In this document: one piece after another, positions 10,976-22,262 of the stretch
How positions within the stretch are numbered: the first letter of the stretch is position 1
Layout: each line of letters begins with the position of its first letter
Source of the DNA: Chrysophaeum taylorii
Taxonomy: Eukaryota; Sar; Pelagophyceae; Pelagomonadales; Pelagomonadaceae
Direction: 5' to 3'
Assembly (NCBI GenBank): GCA_029834535.1
Contig: JAQMWT010000029.1
Span: forward strand, 248,001 to 312,000
DNA: 64,000 bases
The notes under the pieces: generated by a model
Seen by the model: only the letters and a program-made list of their open reading frames with translations
What the model was told of the DNA's origin: nothing
Databases searched by the model: none
Program-made: the position numbers and the translations under genes

Positions 10976-11531
10976 TTTTTTTCCAAGGCTATACCTCGTC
11001 CGACGCGCGCGCCGCCTGCCTTCCCTCCTGCGACTACGGTCTCCGAGTTCGCGTAAAACAACAGCGGACCACGACACGAATTTCGCTCGGTGTCGACGGA
11101 TTCGAGAGGTTGTGGTACACCTCTCGCAATATTTGCTGCGGGAAGCTCCGACGGGACGCATCACGCCGCCTCACCATTTGAATTGAATCACTCATCGTTC
11201 AAGACGAAGAGGAAGATTGACGAGGCGCAATCAGCCCGATGCGACCTTACGGACGTGAGTAGTCGAGACCTTGTCGTCGCGGCATCGCCGGGCAGCGAGA
11301 TCTTGAGATTTTACAGGCCATCGCATCGTTTGTCGGGAAGATTCATATCGGACTCGTCCTGCACCCCACATACCAGGTGCGAGGTTCAGAGAGAGTGAAA
11401 AAGGTGACGGTTGCCACGTGGTAGGTGCGGTGATGGCCCACACACCACACAGTCGAGTCCCGTTAAAACAATAATAATCTTCCCCCAGGGGTCGGTCGGG
11501 CGTCTCTGTTTGTTTGTTTGGGTCCAGCTTG
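10976..11531. other. Unresolved region upstream of GARP gene
   Basis: Probably holds the 5' exon(s) and promoter of the GARP gene plus the 3' flank of the transporter. I could not identify a start codon with support. Confidence 0.4.
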
Positions 11532-12859
11532 TTACTCAAAAAGGTGCGTCGGCGTATTCGAACACGCGCTCCCCGAAAGTGCCGTGGTGGAGGAGGTAAA
11601 CGAGCCCAACTCGGACGGTTCGTCTTCTGTACGTGAACACAGTGCCGAATCGCCGTGTTGCGGAGGCACGGTGGTGGTGTCAGTCGGCGGCACCTCGTCT
11701 GTCGTGCCGTGTCGGAAGAAGAGCTCAATGTCCGTAGTAGATTCGCCGAGAGCCGGCAGGTTCGCATCGTTCGTCATGGCACCACCACTAAGTGCGCTCT
11801 GCTCCTCGTCCTTCTGGGCGCCGCACCCCCCGGTCGTGGTCGTGGTCGTGGTCGTGCTACGCGAGATTTTGAGGCTGGCGGTCGAGGCGGGTTCCGAGCT
11901 GCTTGCGTCGTCGTTGTTGGGGACGATTGGGTCGACGAAACGCCAGTAGAAAGCGGCGCCGAATATGTAAATCTCGTTGAACACGGTGTAGGCGACTATA
12001 CCGGAGAACACCTCGCGCCGATCGTCCTCGTCCTTGTACAGCAACAGGAGAATGGCATACCTGCGAGAGAGACGCGCGCTGGATCACTAGTCGTCGCGTG
12101 GATGTCATCAAGCTCGCAAACTCACGCAACGCCAATATTGCACTCCCCGACTTCAGTCGCAACCGTCCGAGCGTCGAGGGTCGACATGCCGGAGAATCGC
12201 GCCGGGTAGTAGCTGAAGAGCAAGCCGCAAGGGCACGGAAAGATGGTGGCAACCCAGGCCGACCAGGGAATGATGTGGAGCGCCCCGAGATTTTGGACCA
12301 GTGCCAAAACCACCGCCGCGACGAGAAGCAAAAGACCCACTGCCGCAGTTCTGTGCTCGAGGATTTCGCCAAGTCTGTCGTTGTGGTAGCGCAGGATGGC
12401 ACCCGCGACGGCGCCAGCGACAACGCATGCGATAGCGGAACTAATGTCGTCCCACGGCATGGTGACAAAGGTGAATTTTTTCTCGGAAAACCGCTTGGCG
12501 TACAAGAAAAAGTCAAGCGGGATTGCCACCGAGGCAAAAAGCGAGCTGCAGAGCGTGCAGACGATCCCCAGTTCAATGTTGCCTCGAAAAATGATCTCGA
12601 GGAGATTTGAACCGTTTCCGCCGGGTGCCATCGCGCATAGCAAACAACCCACGGCTGTGTGGTCGGGGACGCTAAGCGCGACCATGAGGCCGAACACTAT
12701 AGCGGGACGAACGCCAAATTGCGTAATCAAGCAAATCACCATGGCTTGCGGTGTTTTCAGCGCGCGGACGTACGACTCGCGATGTGTGGCGCATCCCGCC
12801 GCAAACGAAATGAGCAAGTTCACAAACAATATCAACGCCGTCTCAACCCAGCTCGCCAT
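11532..12859 (-). CDS. SBF-family (bile acid:sodium symporter / BASS-like) membrane transporter
   Basis: About 420 residues in two exons, 12859-12126 and 12060-11532, split by a 65-nt GTGAGT...CAG intron. Hydrophobic helices begin at residue 1 (ETALILFVNLLISFAAG). The family's GGNGSN motif (after CAMAP) and the E-x-x-x-C-N-I-G-V-A motif rebuilt at the splice mark the crossed sodium-binding helices. SBF proteins include SLC10 bile acid carriers and plastid BASS pyruvate transporters; the substrate here is unknown. After the last helix comes a long Ser/Thr/Asp-rich tail with an eight-Thr run. No clear organelle leader precedes the first helix. Divergent from the calpain-like gene. Confidence 0.85.
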
Positions 12860-13168
12860 CGGTCGTCGGCCGTTTTTTTCTGCGATGTTTTATGTATTTG
12901 TTATGTATTATTCCCTTTGTGTTGTTTTTTAGGGTAGGAGAGAGTTACGTAGTTCAACGAATCTACTACTACTACTACTTGAGACCGCCAAAGCCCCGCA
13001 CATAATAAATTGGGACGCGCGCGCGAAGATGGGTCCGCGAGGCTCGACATTGTTGGGCCGGACGAAGGTCGATGCGCGCTTAATGGCATTCACAAAATCG
13101 AATGCTGAGGATATCGCAAAGGCGCGAGTGTAGCACGCACGTACGTACGCGCCGTGCTGATTTTTTTT
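12860..13168. promoter_or_regulatory. Divergent intergenic region (309 bp)
   Basis: Separates the start codons of the transporter and the calpain-like gene. It has a T-rich block near 12875-12932 and a CTA repeat at about 12961-12977. A shared promoter is plausible from layout only. Confidence 0.35.
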
Positions 13169-15460
13169 ATGACGCAGATGCGAGAGAGACATCAGCACGA
13201 TTTGGGAGGAAGGCTTGCTTTGGAGTTGAAACATTTTGCCAAGATTCTCAATCTCTCGGCCGAGGACGCTTGTCCGATTTTCGAGAAGGTGTTCGACACC
13301 GACAGCAACAAACTTGTCGACGCGTGCGTGCGTGTCTCCTCCTCCTCCTCCTCCTCCTCCTCTCCGCGTCGATCGATCGATTGATTGATGGCGCGAGACT
13401 TTTTTTAGGTTAGAGCTGATGAGCGCACTCACCATGCTCTCATCGATGTCAATTCAATCCAAGGTTGATGCGGTGCACTCGCTCTTCGACTTTAATCAGT
13501 CGGGTGAACTGTCGATCGACGCGCTGACGATCCTGCTTCGAACGGTTCTGAGTGGATGCGGGAAGATGGACCGTCGAGTCATACCACCGACGATCGACCA
13601 ATTGGAAAAACTCGCCCATTGGGCCTTCGACAAGGCCGAGCGAGCATATGACGGTGAAATCACCAAGCCAGAATTTGACGAGTTTGTTTTCGCCGAGCCT
13701 CGCGTCCAACACTTTCTCGAATATTTCACAGATGTCGTCGGCCAGGTCGTCATTCCACCAGGGGAGACGTGGGTCGACGAAGCCATCCCACTGAACCAGG
13801 AACTGGGGACGCCTCCAGTTGGCTTACCGCAGCCCCCCCGAACGACGAAACTCGCGAGACCAGTCGACTTGGTGCCCGTTGGAAGGGACCCCAAGCTCTT
13901 CATCTCCGACGATCATTTCGGTCAGCTTGTCCAGGGAGCGTTTGATGACAGCCATTTATTGTCGGCGTGTGGTGTGTTGACTACGTCGCCCAAGCTCGTT
14001 CACCGACTCTTCGTGACCACGGGTCAAGAAAAGATGGGTCGGTTCGGCGTCTCGCTCTACCGCTCCGGCGTCCCCAACGTCGTCTTCGTCGACGACCGAA
14101 TACTTTGCGACGTCTCTAAAGTCCCTTTTGGTGCCCGCTCGACTGATCCGGCGGAGCTTTGGCCAGCGTTGCTGGAGAAGGCGGTCGCCAAGTACCTGGG
14201 TTCGTACGAACGGCTCGGCAGCCTCGAGGTACGTTCTCGCGCTCGAAGAATGCGCCAGCCGCGAGTGTCTTCAGGTGACAGGCGCCCTCGCCATGCTTTC
14301 AGGCGGTACGACAAAGGTCCTGCACACGAGCGGCACGGATCGCGATGTTCTGTGGGACGAGCTCGAAGCAGCGTCGCACCAAAAAGGGGTGGTGGGCGTG
14401 ATGCGACGCGGCCGAGCGAAGTTGCTCGGGGTTTCTCAAGGCCTGCTCGACGGTCGTGCCTACGGAGTGCTTCGAACAGTCAAGAGTGATACTCACCGCC
14501 TCGTCAAACTCAACAACCCGTGGAGTTACGGCCGATTTCAAGGCAGGTGGTCGGCGACGTCCGAGCTCTGGACCGACAATCCGAGTACCGCGGCCAGCGC
14601 GCAGTTTGACCCGCGCGATAAAACCACATTTTGGGTCGATTTGGACGAGCTTTGCTCTTTGTTCTCGACCGTGGTCGCGTGTCGCCTCTACGAACCGTAC
14701 GAGTGGAACGCGCACCGTCGGAAAGCGAGCTTCCCGGTGGAAGCTGGAGGGTGCTTGAATCACGCGTCTTGGGTCCACAATCCGCAGTTTTACCTCGAGC
14801 TCGCTAGTGATAGCGAGGTTGTTTTTACTCTGTTTCAAGACGACCTCGATGGCGACCTCAATTCGATCGGCATGCTCGTCGCAAGTTACGAGTGCGTTCG
14901 TTCTTACGGTCGAAAATCCCGACGCGAGCGCGCAGGTTTGGGAAGGACCGAAACGCAATAACAAAGCTCACCCGGTTGAAGGAGGCAGACCTTCGCGCTC
15001 TGACGCCGAAATTTGTCGCAGAACAGCAGATTTCGCTCGAAGTAAAATTGGTCGCCGGACAGTACGCAGTCCTTCCAATGACGTTCGAGCCGGCGGCAAA
15101 AGGGGGTGGGATTTGGCTCAGGACACAATGTCGAGGATCGCACGTCCTTCTGAACGAAGACGAGGTGGGTTCGGCAACAATAGAGATACGGCGGATCAGT
15201 TCTGATGCCCCCACCATTCGTAGGTCGAGGCACCGGCAGCGCCCGCGCATGGTCACGTCGAAATTTCGGCTTCCATCGAAGAAGACGCATCGCGCACGAC
15301 CGAATCCGACTTGCCGCCCATTTTTAGTCAGGAGGCAATCGCGATACATCATCTCGCGCAGTCCATCGGGCAGATGTGGCTCGTCGCGCACCGGCTCCAA
15401 CAGAGGCAACTGGCCCAACTGCACCGATTATCCTGCGCCACCACGCGCGCGTCCGAGTAG
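13169..15460 (+). CDS. Calpain-like protein with EF-hands, predicted inactive (Cys and His lost)
   Basis: About 685 residues in five exons: 13169-13323, 13409-14228, 14275-14891, 14936-15164, 15224-15460; introns of 85, 46, 44 and 59 nt, with donors GTGCGT or GTACGT except the last (GTGGGT). The first splice completes an EF-hand loop DTDSNKLVDALE; a second EF-like loop is DFNQSGELSIDA. A calpain CysPc domain follows (WVDEAIPLN, VVFVDDRI, ALLEKAVAKYLGSYE), but the catalytic Cys of QGxxGDCW is Ser (QGAFDDSH, codon 13950) and the His is Arg (GLLDGRAYGV, codon 14455). The Asn is kept (LNNPW, codon 14515). A domain III/C2-like part is seen (FVAEQQISLEVKLVAGQYAVLP). The C-terminus is helical. Likely a calcium-linked pseudoprotease or scaffold. 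Confidence 0.87.
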
Positions 15461-15742
15461 GGTCCGGAGAAAAAATGTGAGTGAATTCGTTGTTGCAGTG
15501 TCATCATTTGGGCAGCCGCCGCGTGGCTTGGTCCGAGACAGCAAGAAGCAGAAGAAGAATGCACCTGACTGTGATCGCGGACCCTCCGCCCTCTTAGTCT
15601 TCGACCAAAACTTTTAATATCGCTCCGGGCCTACTACTAAACGTCCGCCTTGGAGGCATCCATCAGGTCCCCACACTGGCCTCCTCCACACTGGCCTCCT
15701 CCACGCGTCTACACGACCGAACCTAAAATACATGAACTATTC

Positions 15743-16035
15743 GGTTACATGTGTCCTTTAAGAGGTGCAAATTGTTATATGTGATTTTAAAAATAAAAAA
15801 TTGGTATATGTAAACCGATTTACCCTGTTTTGTCATGAGTGTCATTTAGATTCATGTAACTGTTAAAAGTGTCACTACTATAATAACGAAATTGGCATTA
15901 GAGGCCGCCAATGTAAAAATGTTGTAATAAGCGTCACAGATCTTTGTAAAACTGTTATAAGTATCACTCTTTTTCTGGTAAAATATTCTTCAGCGTCACA
16001 CTTTTTTTAAAAATTGTAATAAGTGTCACAAGTTT
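15743..16035 (+). repeat. Left terminal inverted repeat of the MULE
   Basis: AT-rich, at least five degenerate copies of TGTTATAAGTGTCA spaced 30-60 bp, last near 16014. Confidence 0.65.
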
Positions 16036-16109
16036 GAGATGCTTCACATTGCTTTCCTTGCCCCTGGCGGTTACCCCTTTCGGTTTGAAGCTCGTGGGCA
16101 GTTTGAAGG

Positions 16110-18773
16110 TTGGACGACAGGAAGGAAGCGCTCCTCAACCCGCTCGGCACCCTCGAGAAGCCAAGGGCACGGTCGAAGCAAGGTAAAAAGTTAGCGCGCA
16201 TAATCATTTCCTGCCGCAAGCTGCGCGCTCCAGTCTCAGGAGTTGTTGCCAAGCTAGAGGAGACCGTGCTGCAGACAGAAAGTGCCGCCATGACATCAGT
16301 GCCGCCGACGATGGCTCCTGTGTCGCAGAACTTAGCAGCGGTGGCAATCGCGCTCGGCGAGTCGTGGGAGGAGGAGAGTTTTGGGGAGGAAGAGATTGAG
16401 CAGGAGGCCGCCGCGCTCGTGCGGCGCGCGGCTTTGATGGAGTCCGAGAAGAAGGCCAATAAGGCCAAGGCTGATAATGAGCGCAAGGCACGGATCGCGG
16501 CGGAGGACGAGGAGCAGTCCTGGCGCGCTCCGCGCTCGCTGAGAGAGCTCACAGTATAGTCGACTGGGATAAAGAACTGCGCGCCGAGGAGTTGTTACGA
16601 ACGCCGTGCTGAACTCGTACAACGGCGAGAAGGAAGAGTCGGTGACGAGCTGGAAATCCAAAAAGGGCGTGCTGGTGACGGCGATGGAGTACTCCGAGGC
16701 CTCGGGTGCGTCGTTCCTTACGTTCCTCGACACGGCCCATCCGCGCTCCAAAGTCAAGCCCGTCAACAACCGTACGCGGCTGCGAACGGTCTGTACGCGG
16801 CTGACGTGTCCCCATTTATTCGACGCCCGCCGCCGCGACGTCGCAGGCGTCTCGTCCTGGAAGCTTGTAAACTTCAAGCGACACGACCCGGATTGCGGGA
16901 TGCTCTCGGTCGATGGGCGTCGTGATAGACGAGACGCCGACTCGCATCCGCACCGCGATCGTAGGACGGCTTACTCGGCGGAAGTCTTGGCTCAAGCCGC
17001 CGTGCAGTCCCAAAGGGGAAACCGCATGTCCGTGCCCCGCTCAGGAGTAAAGGCGGTACTCGCACCCATTTGTCTTGTGACCCCTTCCGAAGACCTAGTA
17101 ACGCGTGTGACGTCGATGGCTGCCCTCCAGCTCCGTGGAAAGCCGAGCGACAACCTGAAGAAGATCAAGCCTTACATCCAAGCGCTACAGGACGCGGGCT
17201 GGCGCGCCAAGTTGCTCACTGCCACCGCCGATCAAATGAACGCTATTGTCGTAGCACGCGCCAAGGCGGACCTCAAGCACTTGAACAAGGGCCGGCCCCG
17301 TGAGAAGCAGGTCACCCTAGACGAGGCAACGTTGCCGCGGGCCGATCCGGACAAGGTCTATTACAGGGGCTGGGTCGTCGCTCCGCCCACGACCTGGAGG
17401 ATGCTCCAGGGCAACTTGATCAAGCCAGTGTTTGCGGCTGATTTCGCCAGGGCCAAGCATGTCGACGGCGGTAATTTCGGCGCCGTGACGGGCTACGACC
17501 CGAACTACCACATCACTCCCCTCGTCTTCATGCACACCACCGAGAACGAGTCCACAGAGAGCTGGTCCCGACTGTTCCGCGAGGGTAAGGAGTACTAAAG
17601 CGGGGAAAAGATCGACACTGCCACCACCGTGTTCATCGTCGACGGCGATAAGGGCGGTGCTGCCGCTATTAAGAATGAAATTCATCGTGGACGCATGTTT
17701 CTGTGCAAGGAGCACAGAGGAACCTTGCTCGCCGGCAAATCCGGCACCAAGGGAGCTAAGGATCGGTACTTCAACTTCGTATTCGTCCGAGTCTCGCAAT
17801 GTCGCCTTTTGTCACTCTCAATGTTGTCAATCTCGTGTTAGCGACAGACGTTTCACAGGTGGAGGCGACGAGCGAGCACGCACAGCAGGTTGCGTATGAG
17901 AAGCTCTCGCCGAAGGAAAAATCGTTCGTGGACAAGTTCCCACGAGATGTTCAGTGCGCGCTGCAGAACGCGGGTCTCCTCCACAAGAAGCACACCTCGA
18001 ACCAGGTCGAGTCGCTCTGGTCTCTGTTAAAGGAGGTCCGGGAAATCGAGGACCCGGCTGCTGCACTTGTTCGTTTCGTCGAGATGAGCGAGGAGAAGAT
18101 TGACAAGTATGCGGCAGAGGCGAGCAGCATGTCGACATTTGCGACGACAAAAGCGATCGGCAAGCTCGCCGAGGTCGAAGTGGCCGCGAGGGATCAAGTG
18201 ACGCGCATCGCCTGGTCTGGCGGGGGGGGGGGGCAGGCGCGCGCCTTCTGCAGTCGACGCGTCTTCCACTTGAATATCCACCATGACTGCCCAACCTGCG
18301 ATTGTGGCGGACCCCAAGTCAACGAGTTTCCGTGCATTCACGTAGCCGCTGTTATCAATGAGTGCGCGGGAAAGACGCTGCAGGAGTGCGTCTCGCGCCT
18401 CGACACGACGGCCCTGATGAAGTCTCAGTACCTTGCCGCCGGCCAGTTGCCTGTGCCGGACTTTGGCTCGGTGGTCCCGGCCGAGACGGCCCTTACCAAG
18501 CCGCTCGCCGTCCCACGGCCTCGTGGAAGGCCCAAAATGAAGCGCGGCGGTGGCCGCAACGACGCCGTCAAGGCCGCTGCGAAGAGGATGAGAGCGGAGC
18601 GGAATCACCAACGGATGGACGACAGTGGCGACGACGAACCCCACCGTCATCTTCGCCAGACAGCCGCTCGGGCAGCCCATGCCAGCGCTGAGGCTTTTCG
18701 CCAGCTCCCGGGTAACAACGCCGTTCTCTATACTGGCTCCACTCGCTCCCCACCATCACAGTCATTTCAATAA
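16110..18773 (+). pseudogene. MuDR/MULE transposase with in-frame nonsense codon
   Basis: The main frame from about 16573 has a Cys/His WRKY-GCM1/FLYWCH-like finger (CTRLTCPHLF ... SWKLVNFKRHDPDC), then the MULE catalytic region: KPVFAADFARAKHVDGG, LVFMHTTENESTESW, TTVFIVDGDKGG. A TAA at 17596-17598 interrupts it between the first and second Asp regions without frame loss. A GT-AG intron 17791-17858 links to the second exon 17859-18773, which has a SWIM finger C-x-C-x(n)-C-x-H (CPTCDCGG ... FPCIHVAAV) and a basic RPRGRPKMKRGG AT-hook-like tail. An upstream open frame 16110-16559 (Glu/Lys-rich) may be an N-terminal exon. One nonsense change makes this copy probably inactive but recent. Confidence 0.75.
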
Positions 18774-19239
18774 CGACATCTTGGACCTCGTCAGCGACAT
18801 CATCTTTTTAACATGATTATCATCACCGAAGCAGCTCGGCTCCTCCTACCTCCCTACGTCCCTCCCTCCTGTGTCGCACCTAGCGACTCCAGACAAGTCC
18901 GCACAACAACACACCATGGTCACCTGAATCTCAGACTGACGATTCTTCGCTCAACACAAACGATGTAAAGCGCAAAATTTAATAAGAGGCCGCTAGCTGC
19001 TTTGAATGCATGGCAGGTAGTGCTGGTAAAGCGACGCGCGAGAAAATAACCGAGCGGCGAGCCGTGCCGTGTCGTGTCGTCCCGTCTTGTGACGTGATGT
19101 CGCCATCGCCGTTGGAGAGAAGAGGATAAGATGGAAGAGCGCGTGCCCGCGCGCCGCAGCAGGCACCCGCGCCGCCTGCTGCGGCGCGCTGCGTTGAGGT
19201 GCGTCACCTGCTGCGGCGCGCTGTGTTGAGTCATCTTAT

Positions 19240-19607
19240 CACATGACAAATGTGTAGCTAGCACTGATAGCAATTATTACACGATACACGACACTTACAC
19301 GAAGAGCGTCAAAAAAAAGTGACACTGATAAGAGTTTACAAGTAAGTTGCGACAATACTTAAATTTAAGTGCAAGAGTTGTGACATTTATAACAATTAAC
19401 CCCAAAAGAGTGACATATAAAAATATTAAAAAAAAAATGACGTGACACTTATAACATTAAAATACAATTTGTGACACATAATAACATTTACAGAACAAAT
19501 GAAACTTAAAACATTTTATGTACATGAAATGACACTTATAACAATTAATTGTTCTAGAATTCCACATATAACAAATGTTTTAGTTCATACGACACATATA
19601 GTCACCA
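19240..19607 (-). repeat. Right terminal inverted repeat of the MULE
   Basis: AT-rich, with repeated TGACACTTATAACA-type units, the reverse complement of the left-end units. Read on the minus strand it begins GGTGACTATATGTGTC. Confidence 0.65.
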
Positions 19608-19662
19608 CATTGAAAATACATACGGTATAAAAAGGTCAGGGTTTAGTTTTAGTATTTTAGTA

Positions 19663-19720
19663 GATGTTTTAAACCGGTTAAAAACCCCTATTTAACTTGG
19701 ATTTTACCGGTTTAAACATC
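19663..19720. other. Imperfect inverted repeat (stem about 19-21 bp)
   Basis: Left arm GATGTTTTAAACCGGTTAAA and right arm ending CGGTTTAAACATC pair with two single-base differences around an 18-bp loop. It lies between the MULE end and the Helitron-like repeat; origin unknown. Confidence 0.6.
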
Positions 19721-19794
19721 TTATCGCGTCCGGTTGACACCGAAACGCTCAGAAAAGAGCGTTGCACAGGACGTCCGTTTGTCTTTAAATGTCG

Positions 19795-20861
19795 ACAAGT
19801 GCAGGCCAGTAATTTCGCCAGTAAGTTCACCTAGTCATCTCTAACCCCAGTAAGTTCACCTGGTCCCAGTAAGTTCACCTGGTCAGTAAGTTCACCTAGT
19901 CCAAATCTCTAACCCCAGTAAGTTCGACGTAAACCCACTCGTGCTCACGCACACTCCTTTGAGCTCGTCGCTCTCACCCCCGCCAATCCAAGCTGCTTTG
20001 ATCCGCTCGCGCCGCCAACCCTTGAGTTTACTCTAAACCCCCCAGTAAGCTCACCTGGTCCCAGTAAGTTCACCTGGTCACTATATTCACCTATCCCAAT
20101 CTCAGACCCCAGTTAGTTCACCTGGTCCCAGTAAGTTCACCTACAGTGCGCGTGTAGACGCCGGGAGGGGGCTTATCGGTATTGCGGAGCACGTGTGAGG
20201 TAGGGTGGAGTCGTCGACTCAGAAGAGCATATTCTCGGGGTTGCCGATCGACAGAGAGCCACGTAGAGCTGGACGTGACAGAAGACGGGCTTGTGGGCAA
20301 GAGGACGCCGACCTCGCGGGGCGTCTGGCCCTGGCTCTTGGTGATCGTTTGGCGTCGGCGGGCCTTACGGGATACAGGTTGGAGGAGCCTCGGTGACAAC
20401 GACACGATCGATCATGTAACTGGTACCGTTGCAGTGGCCGTGCGACGGGTCGAGGTTGCGAAGACTTTAAGCTCGCGATCAAAGTCAGCATGCCGTTGGT
20501 TGTCAGGGAGTTCAAAACTCGACTGTAAAGAGCGAGGCGTCGGCTTCCGACCCAACCTAGTCGGCCGAAAAGAACTCCGACGCCTCGTCTTCGGGAAAAA
20601 AAGGCCGCGGTCATGCGCGCGTTGTCAGCATCGACAACATCGTTTCGACGGGGCGTGAGAATGGCGCGCTGAAAGAGCCGCCGCGGGTCGTGGAAATAGT
20701 CTGCGAGGTCGCCGTAGACGGCTTGGAGGATCACTGTCTGGCTCTCGCTTCTACCTGATCCTTACTCTCGCGCCAACCTGATCCTTACCCTAAATCGAGG
20801 GACAAACAGACAGACAAACAAACAGACAGACAGACAAACATCTGTCGATTAGTAGTTAGGA
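19795..20861 (-). mobile_element. Helitron-like repeat, copy 1, with decayed PIF1-type helicase C-terminus
   Basis: Near-identical to 53529-54639, with the same outer edges: ACAAGTGCAGGCCAGTAA on the left and GATTAGTAGTTAGGA on the right. On the minus strand the element starts 5'-TCCTAACTAC, consistent with the TC end of Helitrons. Minus-strand frames hold Helitron Rep-Hel helicase fragments: RAILTPRRNDVVDADN, LRNLDPSHGHCNGT, and RRQTITKSQGQTPREVGV (motif VI-like). They lie in different frames with stops, so the gene is dead. The left 350 bp is a degenerate tandem array of CAGTAAGTTCACCTGGTCC, and a (GACA)n tract lies near the right edge. No clear CTRR 3' end was found. Confidence 0.7.
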
Positions 20862-21016
20862 CTGCTAAGAGGGGGGTGTGTGTGGGGAGCATGAAGGATG
20901 TGGGTGGGTTTGTGGGGTACGAGGGCGTTTGTGGTCAAGGAGCATTTTCTCTCCCATTTCTCTTCTGTGCCACACGCTCGCTGCCTCTTGTTGAAGTTGC
21001 ACACCTGGTGACCGTT
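20862..21016. other. Spacer between Helitron-like repeat and hAT relic
   Basis: G-rich TGTGTGTGGGG stretch near 20875; likely the 5' part of the hAT-derived segment. No gene seen. Confidence 0.4.
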
Positions 21017-21681
21017 ATGGTGACCATGTTCAAGGGGGGACGGCCCAGGAGTTCGGTGAGCGACTACGTGATCACAACGCCTAAGGGCGACGGCACGTTC
21101 GAATGGAGATGTGCGGCACGCGGCTGCACGCACGCACGCACGGGCAAAAAGTTCAAGCCAGCTCAATGGGATGAGCACATCGTCCTGGATAGCAATCACA
21201 CACCCGATGGCGTTAAGTGCACGCTCGCGAGAAAGTCGTCAGCTAAGAATATCTCGGGGTGTGTATGGGCCACGAATAAGCGGTCCGCCGCTGTCCACGA
21301 CCTTCGCGCCTCGACAGCGACATCGTCCGCCCTTCGTTGTTGCCGGAGACTGGGACGGCTCCGTCGCAAGTCGCGCCGAAGCAAGCTAGAGTCACCGAAG
21401 TCACTGACAGGTGTGATACGCGCCGTGCCAATCTTATCAACGAGAAGATCACCAAATTCATGGTTGGTTGCGCTCTGCCTTTCAACATCGTCAACACCTT
21501 TTTCTTCATCATATATGATCAAGGCGCTCAGCGAGGCCTACGTCAAGCACTTGCCCAAGTCCGAGAGGCCTTTCGGCGCACGTGTGGGCGCCACGGCTTT
21601 TTGAAGAGACTGTACAGAACATCAACAAGATGTGGTTCGCCACCGGCAACTTCGCTCGAACCTTTGGGTTCGACGGCTTGA
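21017..21681 (+). pseudogene. Decayed hAT-type transposase fragment with BED-like finger
   Basis: From the ATG at 21017 or 21026 one frame reads MFKGGRPRSSVSDYVI, then C-A-A-R-G-C and HIVLDSNH, a BED-like finger. The continuation then moves between frames: ANLINEKITKFMVGCALPFN (21421 onward, second frame) matches the hAT glPF-iV motif, then MIKALSEAYVKHLPKSERPF returns to the first frame. The frame switches and short length mark a relic lacking the catalytic RNase H fold. Confidence 0.6.
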
Positions 21682-21890
21682 AGACCGAGTCCGGAAAAGA
21701 ACCCCCGAGGTCGGCGCTCAACTCGGGGTTAGCACGACGAAGAGTGTACATGGTGTGCTGACGTGGCGGTACGAAACCTAAACCCCCCAAATTTGTGTGT
21801 TGTTTTCTACCAGAAAAAAAAAAAAAAACACCAAAAAAAACAGTTTTAAACTACCACTGTATAAAACCGAGAGTAGTCTACAGCCCTTAT

Positions 21891-21962
21891 CACAGGGGTA
21901 TATATAGCCCCGGGCACTCGCGCACACCAGGACCGGCATTCCTTCCCTCACCTTTTGGTTAT
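21891..21962 (+). repeat. 70-bp TATA-bearing dispersed repeat, copy a
   Basis: Begins CACAGGGGTATATATAGCCC and ends CTCACCTTTTGGTTAT. Same orientation as copies at 22263 and 47326; nearly identical to copy b. Confidence 0.9.
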
Positions 21963-22262
21963 GGGCCCTTAAAGCGCCCGAGGTGGATCGCGCGTTCGAA
22001 TCCGCCCCACCGCTGCGCCGCAAGGAGTGTGTGAGTGCCTTCGAAGCAGTTGCCATCGCCAACTGCTGGAGCCCCGTCGTCTAGCACAAACACTAGACCC
22101 CCCTCATCTGGGCGCTTTCACTTACCAGGACCGGGTGTTCATCTCCGACGCAGATGTTCATCTTAAGCAGATGGCGTCGTCGTCTGCTGGGTCCCCATCG
22201 TCTCGCATACACATACATGCTTGACTCGCCCCAGATGTTCACGTTTCACTATGATGGGGAAG

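Larger units (their letters stand above)
15743..19607 (+). mobile_element. MULE (Mutator-like) DNA transposon, about 3.9 kb
   Basis: AT-rich ends flank a GC-rich core coding a MuDR-type transposase. The two ends are inverted relatives: the left edge reads GGTTACATGTGTC, the right edge on the opposite strand GGTGACTATATGTGTC, each followed about 16 bp on by TTGTTATATGTG. Both ends contain several degenerate copies of TGTTATAAGTGTCA (left) or its complement (right). Long terminal inverted repeats with internal sub-repeats are typical of MULEs. I could not settle the 8-10 bp target duplication by eye. Confidence 0.75.

Noticed and set aside
17581-17606. A 26-nt intron GTAAGG...AAAAG that would remove the transposase TAA
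   Set aside because: Too short and not a multiple of three; removal would break the frame into the VFIVDGDKGG motif.
19805-20145. CRISPR-like appearance of repeated CAGTAAGTTCACCTGG units
   Set aside because: Units are degenerate, spacers are very short and unequal, and the block is part of a dispersed transposon-like repeat in a eukaryote.
21980-22010. tRNA-like B box GTTCGAATCC
   Set aside because: The flanks do not form a T arm or acceptor stem and no A box is placed correctly.
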